Below, piece by piece: positions 52,417 through 61,828 of a stretch of DNA of 64,000 nt. Source of the DNA: Lachnospiraceae bacterium. GTDB lineage: Bacteria; Bacillota_A; Clostridia; Lachnospirales; Lachnospiraceae. The position numbers and the translations under genes were made by a program. Location of the stretch: positions 1 to 64,000 of the forward strand of contig JAIKXO010000109.1 of the NCBI GenBank assembly GCA_024684065.1, in the 5' to 3' direction. Under the pieces are notes generated by a model, which saw only the letters and a list, made by a program, of their open reading frames with translations, was not told where the DNA came from and made no database searches. How positions within the stretch are numbered: the stretch's first letter is position 1; every line of letters starts with the position of its first letter.

Positions 52417-53466
52417 ATGGCAGAAAAAAAAGAGAGGCTTGCAGGGCCGGATCTTATAAGGAGCGTTGCCGCGCTTTTTGTGGTCGGTGTACACTTTTAC
52501 CTGAACTGTGGATATTATTCCGCGCCGATGCAGGGTATAAAGATGTATGCAATGACAGTCACGAGATGGTTTTTTCTCATCTGCGTTCCTCTTTATATGA
52601 TCCTTACGGGCTTTTTCAAATGCAATAAAAAACTGTGCAAAGAGCACTACTTAAGCCTTGTGCCCATCATTACCGCTTATGTGGTCATAACGGTGATAAA
52701 GATTTTTGTTTCCAATCATTTTTATGGGAAGATCTACTTTTTTGAGGATTCTGTAAAAGGCATTTTTAATTATACCTTTTCCTGGTATGTCGGGATGTAT
52801 ATTTCCATAACCCTTCTTATCCCCTTTCTGAACATCCTCTGGAAGGGGATCGGGAACAAAAGGGATAAGCTTGTTCTTATAGGCTCGCTTGTGTTCATAT
52901 GCTCTCTTTATCCCGTTACGGGATATATTGCCCCGGCGTACTGGCAGATAATGTATCCGATACTTTATTATTATATAGGAACCTATATCCGTGAATACGA
53001 GCCCGGACCTGACAGGTTTCTGCTTATAGCGGTAACGGCTCTCATGGTATTTGTTAACGCGACGGTTTCTTTTATCGGAGCGAAGGGAGGGGCCTTTGAC
53101 TGGAGCATTTTAGGCCCGGTGGACAGCGGATATTCCACTGTTACCGTGGTTATCTGCGCGACGGCTTTTTTCCTGCTTTTCTATAAGGCGGACATTAAGA
53201 ATACAGCTTTCAGAAAACTGCTTGCGGGCATTTCGGAGGTGTCCTTTGAGATATATATGTTTACGGGATGCTTTGACGCTGCTATATATTCAATAGCCTT
53301 CAGGTATACCGGAGGGCCGGATGCGCATAAGTTCTTCTGGCTGTTTTTTGTTTTTGTCCCGTTAAATTTTGTACTCTCGTATATTTCATCCCGCATATAC
53401 AGATTTTTATATACAAAGCTTGCAGACAGGATAAACAGGGTGTTTTCAGGAAGAGCCGCCTCCTGA
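52417..53466 (+). CDS. Acyltransferase 3 family membrane protein
   Basis: A 349-residue membrane protein with about ten hydrophobic segments. It starts ERLAGPDLIRSVAALFVVGVHF, the typical opening of acyltransferase-3 (OafA/YiaH) proteins, which contains the catalytic-type His in VGVHF. Members add acetyl or succinyl groups to surface sugars or lipids, and some only transport. The ATG at 52417 follows CAGGAG; the longer frame has no ribosome site. A hybrid kinase gene begins 25 bp after the stop. Confidence 0.85.
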   Translation: MAEKKERLAGPDLIRSVAALFVVGVHFYLNCGYYSAPMQGIKMYAMTVTRWFFLICVPLYMILTGFFKCNKKLCKEHYLSLVPIITAYVVITVIKIFVSNHFYGKIYFFEDSVKGIFNYTFSWYVGMYISITLLIPFLNILWKGIGNKRDKLVLIGSLVFICSLYPVTGYIAPAYWQIMYPILYYYIGTYIREYEPGPDRFLLIAVTALMVFVNATVSFIGAKGGAFDWSILGPVDSGYSTVTVVICATAFFLLFYKADIKNTAFRKLLAGISEVSFEIYMFTGCFDAAIYSIAFRYTGGPDAHKFFWLFFVFVPLNFVLSYISSRIYRFLYTKLADRINRVFSGRAAS

Positions 53467-53491
53467 CGGTAAAGGGACGGCATCGGGTCAG

Positions 53492-55945
53492 ATGGGAAAC
53501 GAGCTTAAGGAAAGGTTCAAAAGAAGCAGGGTACAGGGGAGCAGGGCCTGGAGGGTGATCCTGGGGCTTTATTTCGTTGCGGCCGTTACGGGGATCTTTG
53601 CAAGGATCCTTCTTCAGAACGAGATGATAGGGACTGTCGAACGGAATCTGGCTTCCTATGCCGAGCTTGGGGTTATTGAGATAACCGATGTCGGGAATAA
53701 TGTAGAGGGACTCAGCGACCTGGGATATTTTCTGGAGAAAAGATATCAGAATATCGCCTACATGGGGGTGGACAATAAGATCGGGAGCGTGATAATATCA
53801 GCCAACAGTTTTTTCCAGGGAAAGGTGCCCGGAGAACTGGGAGATAGCCTGAAAGCAATTTCCGACAGTATTTCAGAGGGCGAAGCCTTGGCAGAATATC
53901 ATAACATTCGGGGACTTGGAAAATATTTTCTGTTTTCCGCCCTGTCTCCGGATGGAAGATACAGCTTCAAGGGATATGTTCCTTATGATGATGCCATGAG
54001 GGATCTGAAGGCTATCAGGGGAGTGTTTGTCACTGCTGTCGTACTGCTCATCTTAGTTGCCACCTGTACGGGGATCGTGATACTGAGGCTTGATGCAAAG
54101 GCAGAGAAGATGGAGGAGGCTGAGAGGGCCAGGAAGCGCGCGGAGGATGCAAATCAGGCAAAGAGCAGCTTTCTTGCCAATATGTCCCATGAAATAAGGA
54201 CTCCGATAAATGCCATTCTCGGCATGAACGAAATGATATTTCGGGAGACCTCGGAAAGCAACATCAGGGATTATTCCAGAAACGTAAACGCCGCAGCCTC
54301 AAACCTTCTTTCGATCGTAAGCGACATTCTCGATTTTTCGAAGATAGAGGCGGGAAAGCTTGAACTTATAGAAGATAAATATGAGCTCTCCAGCATGCTT
54401 CACGATATCTATCAGATGATCCGCATGAGGGCGGAGAATAAAGGCCTGGCATTTGAGATGAAGGTGGACGAGACGATCCCCGAGATGCTTTACGGAGACA
54501 GGCTCAGGGTTCAGCAGTGCATAATGAACCTTCTGGTCAACGCCGTGAAGTATACCGATAAGGGAAAGGTTACTTTGGACGTTTCGTACAACATGCCTGA
54601 CGAAAAGACGGTTATGCTTATCGTGAGGGTAACAGATACCGGAAAGGGGATCCCCGAGGATCAGCAGAAAGCGATATTTGATAAGTTCCAGCGCGTGGAC
54701 ATGAAGTCCAATAACACCATAGAGGGGACAGGGCTCGGGCTTTCGATCACACAGAATCTTCTGGATATCATGGGGGGATCGATAAAGATCAACAGTGTTT
54801 ACGGAGCAGGATCGGTGTTTACGGTCAGTATTCCCCAGATGTATCTCGGGACGGAACCGGTCGGAAATATCGAAAACCGCATAAAGAGCGAGCCGGGATA
54901 TAAGAATATCACTGAGTCGTCATTTGTCGCTCCTACGGCAAACGTTTTGGTCGTGGACGATACCGAGCTGAATCTGGTGGTTGCAAAGAATCTCCTTAAG
55001 AAGACGGAAATCCGTGTCGATACGGCTCTTTCCGGAAGTGAATGCCTTGAAAAGCTTAAGGAGAAACAGTATGATGTGATATTCCTTGATGCCAGAATGC
55101 CGGAAATGGACGGAGTGGAGACTCTCAATAATATAAAGAGCATGGGGCTTTGTCCGAAGGAAACGGCGATCATCGTGCTTACTGCAAACGTCCTTGCGGG
55201 AGCAAAGAGCTCCTATATGGATATGGGGTTTGACGAATATCTTCCGAAGCCCGTAAAGCCCGAAGATCTGGAAGCCATGCTTTTAAGGTTTCTTCCGGCT
55301 GATAAGGTGGAGCTTACGGATGCGGTACGTGAGGAGACCGACTATTCGGGCATCCCTGACTGGATAAGGAAAAATCCGGAGCTTGATATAAGAAGAGGCA
55401 TCGAGCTTTGCGGAAGCCCTGAGATCTATATGGATACCATAACGCGTTTCGAGAAATATGCGATGGATACGATCAAAGATATAGGGGGAGCCTTTGGGCA
55501 GGGCAGGATCGAAGATTTCACGACGAAGGTGCATTCCGTAAAGAGTTCGGCGAAGCTGATCGGGGCAGAGAGGCTGTCGGCGCTTGCCGCGGAGCTTGAG
55601 GAAGCCGGGGACCGAAAGGATGTCCCGTTTATAGGGGCGCATATCGGGACCATGCTGTCGCTGTACGGGGAGATCGCGGAATCCCTTTCGCCTTTGGTTA
55701 AGGAAGAGAAAAAGGAAGGGGAGGTTGAACCGGAAGCTCTCCGGGGAATATATGCCCATCTTAAGAACTATGTGGACGATTTCAACAGCGAAGCGGTAGG
55801 GAGCATGGTAAGGGCTCTCGACAGATATCAGTTCCCAGGAAGCGAACAGAAGAGGTTTGACGAATTAAAGAGAGCTTACGAAGCAATGGACTGGGTGGCT
55901 ATGATGGCTGTCTTTGACGATTGGGAAGAAGAGGATGGAGAATAA
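53492..55945 (+). CDS. Hybrid histidine kinase (HK-REC-HPt)
   Basis: An 817-residue membrane sensor. Two membrane segments (about 20-40 and 175-198) enclose an extracytoplasmic sensing region. Then come a HisKA domain (SSFLANMSHEIRTPINAILGM, His in SHEIR), an ATPase domain (NLLVNAVKYTDKG, DTGKGIPEDQ, GTGLGLSI), a receiver (VVDDTELNL, phospho-acceptor in FLDARMPEMDG, YLPKP; about 485-600) and an HPt domain (VHSVKSSAKLIGA, about 665-680). This gives a complete His-Asp-His relay in one protein. The next gene overlaps its end and encodes a receiver, the likely final acceptor. Confidence 0.94.
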   Translation: MGNELKERFKRSRVQGSRAWRVILGLYFVAAVTGIFARILLQNEMIGTVERNLASYAELGVIEITDVGNNVEGLSDLGYFLEKRYQNIAYMGVDNKIGSVIISANSFFQGKVPGELGDSLKAISDSISEGEALAEYHNIRGLGKYFLFSALSPDGRYSFKGYVPYDDAMRDLKAIRGVFVTAVVLLILVATCTGIVILRLDAKAEKMEEAERARKRAEDANQAKSSFLANMSHEIRTPINAILGMNEMIFRETSESNIRDYSRNVNAAASNLLSIVSDILDFSKIEAGKLELIEDKYELSSMLHDIYQMIRMRAENKGLAFEMKVDETIPEMLYGDRLRVQQCIMNLLVNAVKYTDKGKVTLDVSYNMPDEKTVMLIVRVTDTGKGIPEDQQKAIFDKFQRVDMKSNNTIEGTGLGLSITQNLLDIMGGSIKINSVYGAGSVFTVSIPQMYLGTEPVGNIENRIKSEPGYKNITESSFVAPTANVLVVDDTELNLVVAKNLLKKTEIRVDTALSGSECLEKLKEKQYDVIFLDARMPEMDGVETLNNIKSMGLCPKETAIIVLTANVLAGAKSSYMDMGFDEYLPKPVKPEDLEAMLLRFLPADKVELTDAVREETDYSGIPDWIRKNPELDIRRGIELCGSPEIYMDTITRFEKYAMDTIKDIGGAFGQGRIEDFTTKVHSVKSSAKLIGAERLSALAAELEEAGDRKDVPFIGAHIGTMLSLYGEIAESLSPLVKEEKKEGEVEPEALRGIYAHLKNYVDDFNSEAVGSMVRALDRYQFPGSEQKRFDELKRAYEAMDWVAMMAVFDDWEEEDGE

Positions 55946-56723
55946 CAATAACGAGAAAAAGGTGCTTGTTATAGGCAACAGTAATGAATTCCTTTTCAGA
56001 AGCGTGGCGAATGACCTTGAATGGCGCGGGTTTACGATAGTTGAGGCTGCTCCGGTGGTCACCGAGATGTCGAAGGTGGACCATAATATCAGGGTTTATG
56101 TGGTCATTATAAGCAATTTTGAAGAAATGCGTGATCTTATCGTTTATCTGAAGGATATATCATTTGACAGGAAGCTTTATATATGCGTCATATGCAGTCA
56201 TCTGGATGTCTCGTCGGTCACCAAGCTCATTTCCGAGGAAGAGCTTGCAGCGCTTTACGAACGCCCGGTAAATATTAAGGAAGTAGGTACAGCCCTTGAG
56301 GGAATATATGAAAAATCCTGTACGGAGAGAAGGAAAAAGGCCATACTGATCATAGACGATGATCCGACCTTCCTTCGCAAGACCCAGCAGCTTTTGAAGG
56401 ATAACTATAAGATCTATATGGCAAATTCCGCGGCTTCCGCGCTTATGATCCTTTCCAAGCATACGGTGGATCTGATCCTGCTAGACTATGACATGCCTAT
56501 CGTAAACGGTCCTCAGGCGTATGAGATGATAAAGGCCGAGCCTTCGGTGGGAGATACTCCGATCATGTTCCTTTCGGGGAAAGCTGACAGGGAAAGCATA
56601 GCTACCGCCATACACTTAAAGCCTGTGAGCTATATCCTCAAATCCCTCCCCGCCCAGGAGCTGATAACCACCATATCCCACTTTTTCATGAACCAGTCAT
56701 TGGAGGATATGATGAAGACATGA
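55935..56723 (+). CDS. Double-receiver response regulator without output domain
   Basis: A 262-residue protein with two receiver-like domains. The first (about 8-115) lacks the acidic pocket and phospho-acceptor Asp (IGNSNE; VVIISNFEE), so it is a pseudo-receiver. The second (about 130-255) has IIDDDPTF, LILLDYDMPIVNG and YILKSLP, where the usual Lys-Pro is Lys-Ser. There is no DNA-binding or enzymatic output. The ATG at 55935 overlaps the kinase gene by 11 bases, pointing to a paired role in phosphorelay, perhaps as phosphate sink or adaptor. Confidence 0.85.
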   Translation: MENNNNEKKVLVIGNSNEFLFRSVANDLEWRGFTIVEAAPVVTEMSKVDHNIRVYVVIISNFEEMRDLIVYLKDISFDRKLYICVICSHLDVSSVTKLISEEELAALYERPVNIKEVGTALEGIYEKSCTERRKKAILIIDDDPTFLRKTQQLLKDNYKIYMANSAASALMILSKHTVDLILLDYDMPIVNGPQAYEMIKAEPSVGDTPIMFLSGKADRESIATAIHLKPVSYILKSLPAQELITTISHFFMNQSLEDMMKT

Positions 56724-56729
56724 CAGGAT

Positions 56730-56752
56730 TTTGGGATGCGGTCCTTTCGCAT
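56730..56752 (+). terminator. Hairpin after the receiver gene
   Basis: GGGATGCG/CGCATCC stem, with no long T-run, shortly after the stop. Confidence 0.5.
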
Positions 56753-56814
56753 CCGGATCATCATAATTATCATAAGCACCGGAAATGGACCGGAAATGTG
56801 GCCGTAACTATATC

Positions 56815-56843
56815 TTGTGGAATTCCAAATTGCATGGTACAAT
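56815..56843 (+). promoter_or_regulatory. Promoter of the HTH-DUF6465 gene
   Basis: TTGTGG (56815-56820), 17 bp, TACAAT (56838-56843), about 57 bases before the start codon. Confidence 0.65.
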
Positions 56844-56899
56844 ATATAAGTATTCATTTTTAGATCACTAATAAAAATATATAAAAAGGGAGAAACAAA

Positions 56900-57403
56900 A
56901 TGACTTTAGCAGAGAAATTAATCCAATTGCGCAACAAGAAAAAAATGTCTCAAAAGGCAATAGCGGAACAGCTGGGCATCCATTACAATTCATATGCAAG
57001 GTTTGAGCGCGGAGTAAGCACTCCAAGACCCAGCACCTATGACAAGCTCGCGGAGGTCTATGGCTGCTCAAAGGAATATCTGATGGACGTTGATGACAAT
57101 AAAAAGAAGGCATCGGCAAAGGCTTCCTCTTCAAAAGCGAATAAGAAGCCGGCTGCAGCTTCTAAAAAAGCGGATAATAAACCGGCTGAGAAAGAAGCGG
57201 AGCCCGTTAAAGAGGTTAAGAGCGTTCCTCAGGTCAATATAGAGCTTCAGTATGCGGGAAAGAATATCAGCTATACTGATATCATTGAAAGAGCAAAGAG
57301 CGCTTCAGGCTCCGACGGGGAAGGAATGGACATCTATATTAAGCCCGAAGAAGACCGCGTATATTATGTAGTCAAGGGTGTGCCCGGAAGCTTTGAGATA
57401 TAG
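56900..57403 (+). CDS. XRE-type HTH protein fused to DUF6465 domain
   Basis: A 167-residue protein. Residues 1-65 form a Cro/CI helix-turn-helix (MSQKAIAEQLGIHYNSYARFERGVSTPRPSTYDKL). Residues 68-108 are a Lys/Ala-rich linker like a histone tail. The C-terminal 55 residues (VNIELQYAGKNIS ... DIYIKPEEDRVYYVVKG) match the DUF6465 pattern, a small domain of unknown function common in Lachnospiraceae, usually with its own Lys/Ala-rich N-terminus. GGGAG precedes the ATG. It may be a regulator or nucleoid-associated protein; targets are unknown. Confidence 0.8.
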   Translation: MTLAEKLIQLRNKKKMSQKAIAEQLGIHYNSYARFERGVSTPRPSTYDKLAEVYGCSKEYLMDVDDNKKKASAKASSSKANKKPAAASKKADNKPAEKEAEPVKEVKSVPQVNIELQYAGKNISYTDIIERAKSASGSDGEGMDIYIKPEEDRVYYVVKGVPGSFEI

Positions 57404-57439
57404 GGCGGTAAGCGGCTTTAAATGAATAATGCACAGAGG

Positions 57440-57478
57440 CAGGCTGCAAAGGAAGTGGCCTGCTTTTCTGTTTTTTGG
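57440..57478 (+). terminator. Terminator of the HTH-DUF6465 gene
   Basis: GCAGGC/GCCTGC stem followed by TTTTCTGTTTTTT. Confidence 0.75.
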
Positions 57479-57507
57479 TTGACTAAAAAAACTGTGGATT
57501 ATACAAT
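57479..57507 (+). promoter_or_regulatory. Promoter of the GGDEF-EAL gene
   Basis: TTGACT (57479-57484), 17 bp, TACAAT (57502-57507), close to consensus. Confidence 0.7.
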
Positions 57508-57560
57508 GATAAGGGGTAATACTACAGGTTTTGTTTTGTCGCGCGTATCGGAGGTTCAGT

Positions 57561-60500
57561 ATGGGCAATGATCAAAGCAGAGGCATACAGAATATGGATT
57601 TTCAGACTGTTGTGGACAGTATGCCCGCAATGGCCTGTGTGGTTTCTGTTGAAAAGCTTCCGGGGGGAAAACGCGGAAAATTCCGCATTGTTACCGGAAA
57701 CAGGGCATATATAGATTCCATCGAGAATCCCGCTCCGGGAACGAAGATGCTCAAGGACAAATTTGTTCCCGGATCCGAATATACCGATTATCTTACCAGG
57801 GATCTTAATTTTGAGGATTACTGTTACAGAGCGGCTGTCGAAAAAAAGTGCCTTCATTCCTATGCTCATCCCGAAAGGATGGACGTATGGTTCAACATGA
57901 TGTTTATCCCGTTAACGGAAGAGCGTGATGATCTCAGTTTCTGTATTTATCTCATGGAGATAAACTTTGAGGCCGACTCTGAAAATCTGTCCAATAATAT
58001 ATCCTCCGATGTAGCCGCCTCTGTACTGGATACATGCATAAGACTCAGAGGCACGAACGATTTCAGGGCAACTATGAAAGATGTGGTAACCGGCATACGT
58101 GAGCTGTGTGATGCTGAGTTTTGCTGCATCATGATCATGAACGACTTTGACCGTTCATGCGAGGTCCTGGCGGAGGCTCTTTCCGAAAACACGCGGCTTT
58201 TGTCGATGGAGACATATGTGAACGATGAATTTTATGATATCGCCGAGTCCTGGAGCTCTACGATAGCCGGAAGCAACTGTCTCATAGCCAAGAATGAACA
58301 GGATATGGAGATCGTACGGGAAAGGAACCCGGTCTGGCATGAGTCCCTTACCCTGGCCGGTGCCCATAATATCGTTCTGTTTCCGTTGAAATCAAGGAAC
58401 CAGCTCTTAGGATACATGTGGGTCATCAATTTTGATCAGGAACGGTCCGTAAAGATAAAGGAAACGCTTGAGGTGACTACGTTCATAGTCGGCTCGGAGC
58501 TTGGTAATTATCTTCTCCTGGACAGGCTTCGTTTACTGAGTTCCATGGATCTTCTGACAGGCGTCCTGAACCGTAACGAGATGAACAATTATGTTGACAG
58601 CCTGTGTCAGGAAGATGAGAAGGATATAGATTCCGTCGGGGTTATTTTTGCTGACCTTAACGGGCTTAAGGCGATTAATGACATTGAAGGGCATAATGCC
58701 GGCGACCTGCTTTTAAAAAATGCGGCCAGCGCTTTAAAAGAGGTTTTTGATGAAAATAATATATACCGCGCGGGAGGCGATGAATTTTCGGTCATCCTCA
58801 AAGGTATCACTAAAGAAGAGCTTGACGATAAGATAACAGCTTTAAGGAAAGCCAGCCTGAAATACGGAAACGTAGTGTTTGCGTTAGGCGGCAGTGTCGA
58901 AAAGGACAGCCGCAATGTCCGGATGGCATTAAGGCAGGCGGACGAGAATATGTACGAGGATAAACGGCGTTTCTATGAGCAGAATCCCGAACGGATGGAT
59001 GAGTTTATCCTCGGGGATGCCGTGGATGAGGGAGTCGATGAGAAATTCCGCGAGCGGAGCATCTTCCGCGAGATCAATTACGATCATCTTACCGGGCTTC
59101 CGAGTATGACGTATTTCTTAAAGCTTGCCGAGATCGGGCGTAAGAGCATGCATGAGCGTGATATACCGTCTGTGCTTGTATTCATAAACCTGAACGGCCT
59201 GAAATATTATAATAAGAAGTACGGGTTTGCCGAGGGAGATGTTCTTATAAAGGAAATTGCCAATGTGCTGGCAAAAATCTTCGGGGAAGAAAACAGCAGC
59301 CGCTTCGGACAGGATTATTTTGCGGTATTTACCGAAGCGGACGGCCTTGAAAAGAAGCTTGGCAGGCTGTTTAAGGAGGCAAAGACGGTAAACGGAGGCA
59401 GGTCCCTTCCGTTAAGAGTAGGGATCTATCCTGATTCCATGGGACTTGTCGAAACCTCGTTAGCCTGCGACAGGGCAAAGTATGCCAGCAATGTATACAG
59501 GGATGAACACAGCTCGTATTTTAACTATTATGATAACAGAATGCTTTCGGCTGAGATCAACAGGCAGTATATTGCCGATAATATTGACAGGGCCATAAGC
59601 GAGAACTGGATAAAGGCCTTTTATCAGCCTATTGTCAGGGCGACCAACAGGATGGTCTGCGATGAGGAGGCTCTGGCAAGGTGGATCGATCCTAAAAAGG
59701 GCATGCTCTCACCGGCAGATTTCATTCCGATACTGGAGGACACGAGGCTTATTTATAAGGTGGATCTCCATATCGTAGATATCATACTCGAGAGGATCAA
59801 GAACCAGAAAAAAGCGGGAAGGAGCGTGGTTCCGGTATCGGTTAACCTTTCCAGAACAGACTTTGAGACCTGCGATATCGTGACGGAGATAAATAACCGT
59901 GTTGAGGCTGCCGGGGTGTCGAAGGATCTTATTACCATAGAGATCACTGAAAGTGTCATTGGTAAAAACTTTGATTTCATGAAGGAACAGATAGGCAGGT
60001 TCCAGAAGCTTGGATTCAGTGTATGGATGGATGATTTCGGAAGCGGGTATTCGTCGCTTGATCTTCTGCAGGAGATGAAATTCGATCTCATCAAGTTTGA
60101 TATGCGTTTCATGAGACAGTTTGATACCAGCCCCAGATCGAGGATCATACTTACAGAGCTTATGAGAATGGCCCAGAATCTGGGTATAGAAACCGTCTGC
60201 GAAGGAGTGGAGACGGCTGAACAGGCTGAGTTCTTAAGCGAGATAGGCTGCACGAAGATGCAGGGATATTATTTCTGTAAGCCCATTCCTTTAGAGGAGA
60301 TCTGGGAAAGGTACAGTAAGGGGATACAGATCGGGTTTGAAAATCCCGATGAAGCTGAATATCACAAGGTCGTCGGCGCCATAAATATGTATGACCTGAG
60401 CTCCGTTTCAAATGAAGAGACAGAAACCTCAAAGCGGTACTTTGAGACCCTTCCCATGGCCGTGGTGGAATTTAACGGTGAGACAGTAAAAGTCATCCGC

Positions 60501-61580
60501 TGTAATAAAACATACCGGGAGTTCATCCTCCGTTTCTTTAAGGTGCGCTCCCTCGGCAATCCGGATTCGGCAGAGGATATAAGGAATGGAACGGGGGCTG
60601 TGTTTATTGATGCGATAACAAGATGCATGGAAGAAGGGCATCGTGTGTTCCTCGACGAGAAAATGTCTGACGGGTCCACGGTGCATGCCATGATAAATAA
60701 GGCGATCGATAATCCGGTGAGCGGGGTCACAGCTTTTACCGTTGCGGTTCTGGGGATCACCCCGGAAAGCGAGCAGCAGCTGAGCTATGCAAATGTGGCA
60801 CAGGCACTTTCATCGGATTATCTTACTCTTTATTACGTAAATATCGAAACGGGTCATTTTGTGGAATATTCTAATGACGGAAGCAGCAAAGGTCTGTCTG
60901 TCGAGCGCCATGGCGATGACTTTTTCAATGAAAGCCATAGGGACATAGAGACAAGTATTTACGAAGCTGACAGGGATACCATGTTGAGTATCTTTACCAG
61001 GGAGAACATCTTAAGGACCATTGACGATAACGGGGCATTTGTCCATACCTACAGACTGATGATCAATGGCGAACCCACTTTTGTCAATATGAAGATAGTG
61101 CGTATGGGAAGTGATGACAGACATATCATCATCGGCGTGAACAATGTCGATGCCCAGATGAAGCAGCAGGAGACTATTGAGCGTCTTAAGGAGGAGCAGA
61201 TCACATATTCAAGGATCTCCGCCCTGATGGGTGATTTTATCGCCATCTATACCGTTGACCCCGAGACCGGACATTACATGCAGTACAGCGCGTCCCGGGA
61301 GTTTTTGGCCCTGGGTACTTCGAAAGCCGGCACGGATTTCTTTAAGGATTCCTACAAGGATATAAGGACAGCCATCTATCCTGACGACCTTGAACACTTT
61401 ATGTCGGAGTTTTCAAAAGAGCGTATTCTGGAAAGGATAAAAGACAGCGGGGTATATAAGATAAATTACCGGCTTATGATAAACAATGAGCCCGTGATGA
61501 TAAGCTTAAGGGCCGGTATGGTGCAGGAAAAGGACGGCCCGCAGCTGATAGTCGGGGTCGGCAGATCACACGGAATATGA
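57561..61580 (+). CDS. Large GGDEF-EAL c-di-GMP enzyme with PAS/GAF-like sensors
   Basis: A 1339-residue cytoplasmic protein. In order: PAS-like region (1-130), GAF-like region (about 140-320), GGDEF domain with intact GGDEF (near 405), a second degenerate GGDEF whose motif is GQDYF (near 583), an EAL domain (about 685-940) and a further PAS-like region from about 960, then two related PAS-like repeats (about 1075-1200 and 1215-1335). The EAL residues all appear intact: EEALAR, SVNLS, EITES, DDFGSGYSS, LIKFD, CEGVE and QGYYF. It can be expected both to make and to break c-di-GMP, or to switch between the two. GGAGG precedes the ATG at 57561. Confidence 0.93.
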   Translation: MGNDQSRGIQNMDFQTVVDSMPAMACVVSVEKLPGGKRGKFRIVTGNRAYIDSIENPAPGTKMLKDKFVPGSEYTDYLTRDLNFEDYCYRAAVEKKCLHSYAHPERMDVWFNMMFIPLTEERDDLSFCIYLMEINFEADSENLSNNISSDVAASVLDTCIRLRGTNDFRATMKDVVTGIRELCDAEFCCIMIMNDFDRSCEVLAEALSENTRLLSMETYVNDEFYDIAESWSSTIAGSNCLIAKNEQDMEIVRERNPVWHESLTLAGAHNIVLFPLKSRNQLLGYMWVINFDQERSVKIKETLEVTTFIVGSELGNYLLLDRLRLLSSMDLLTGVLNRNEMNNYVDSLCQEDEKDIDSVGVIFADLNGLKAINDIEGHNAGDLLLKNAASALKEVFDENNIYRAGGDEFSVILKGITKEELDDKITALRKASLKYGNVVFALGGSVEKDSRNVRMALRQADENMYEDKRRFYEQNPERMDEFILGDAVDEGVDEKFRERSIFREINYDHLTGLPSMTYFLKLAEIGRKSMHERDIPSVLVFINLNGLKYYNKKYGFAEGDVLIKEIANVLAKIFGEENSSRFGQDYFAVFTEADGLEKKLGRLFKEAKTVNGGRSLPLRVGIYPDSMGLVETSLACDRAKYASNVYRDEHSSYFNYYDNRMLSAEINRQYIADNIDRAISENWIKAFYQPIVRATNRMVCDEEALARWIDPKKGMLSPADFIPILEDTRLIYKVDLHIVDIILERIKNQKKAGRSVVPVSVNLSRTDFETCDIVTEINNRVEAAGVSKDLITIEITESVIGKNFDFMKEQIGRFQKLGFSVWMDDFGSGYSSLDLLQEMKFDLIKFDMRFMRQFDTSPRSRIILTELMRMAQNLGIETVCEGVETAEQAEFLSEIGCTKMQGYYFCKPIPLEEIWERYSKGIQIGFENPDEAEYHKVVGAINMYDLSSVSNEETETSKRYFETLPMAVVEFNGETVKVIRCNKTYREFILRFFKVRSLGNPDSAEDIRNGTGAVFIDAITRCMEEGHRVFLDEKMSDGSTVHAMINKAIDNPVSGVTAFTVAVLGITPESEQQLSYANVAQALSSDYLTLYYVNIETGHFVEYSNDGSSKGLSVERHGDDFFNESHRDIETSIYEADRDTMLSIFTRENILRTIDDNGAFVHTYRLMINGEPTFVNMKIVRMGSDDRHIIIGVNNVDAQMKQQETIERLKEEQITYSRISALMGDFIAIYTVDPETGHYMQYSASREFLALGTSKAGTDFFKDSYKDIRTAIYPDDLEHFMSEFSKERILERIKDSGVYKINYRLMINNEPVMISLRAGMVQEKDGPQLIVGVGRSHGI

Positions 61581-61639
61581 CATAACGGAAGAAAGACATT
61601 AATCTCCGGGCCGGGGGGGATCCTCAGGCAATAAGAAAA

Positions 61640-61679
61640 GCAGGCGTTTCGTATAATATAAGGAAATGCCTGTTTTTTT
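61640..61679 (+). terminator. Terminator of the GGDEF-EAL gene
   Basis: CAGGC-TTTC/GAAA-GCCTG stem with one G/T interruption, followed by seven T. Confidence 0.75.
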
Positions 61680-61816
61680 CGATTTTCTTTCCTTTCAGGG
61701 AGATGGATGTGAACATCTTTCTCCGCTTGTTTTCTGATGCCATAATGTTTAATTATGTTTGCAATATCAACGGCATCGTTATCAAAAAAAATATAGCTTA
61801 AATTCTTTATATGGTA

Positions 61817-61822
61817 TATAAT
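61817..61822 (+). promoter_or_regulatory. -10 box of a short structured transcript
   Basis: Perfect TATAAT. The -35 region is poor. Transcription would begin at about 61829, at the start of the closing stem described next. Confidence 0.55.
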
Positions 61823-61828
61823 GATCCC

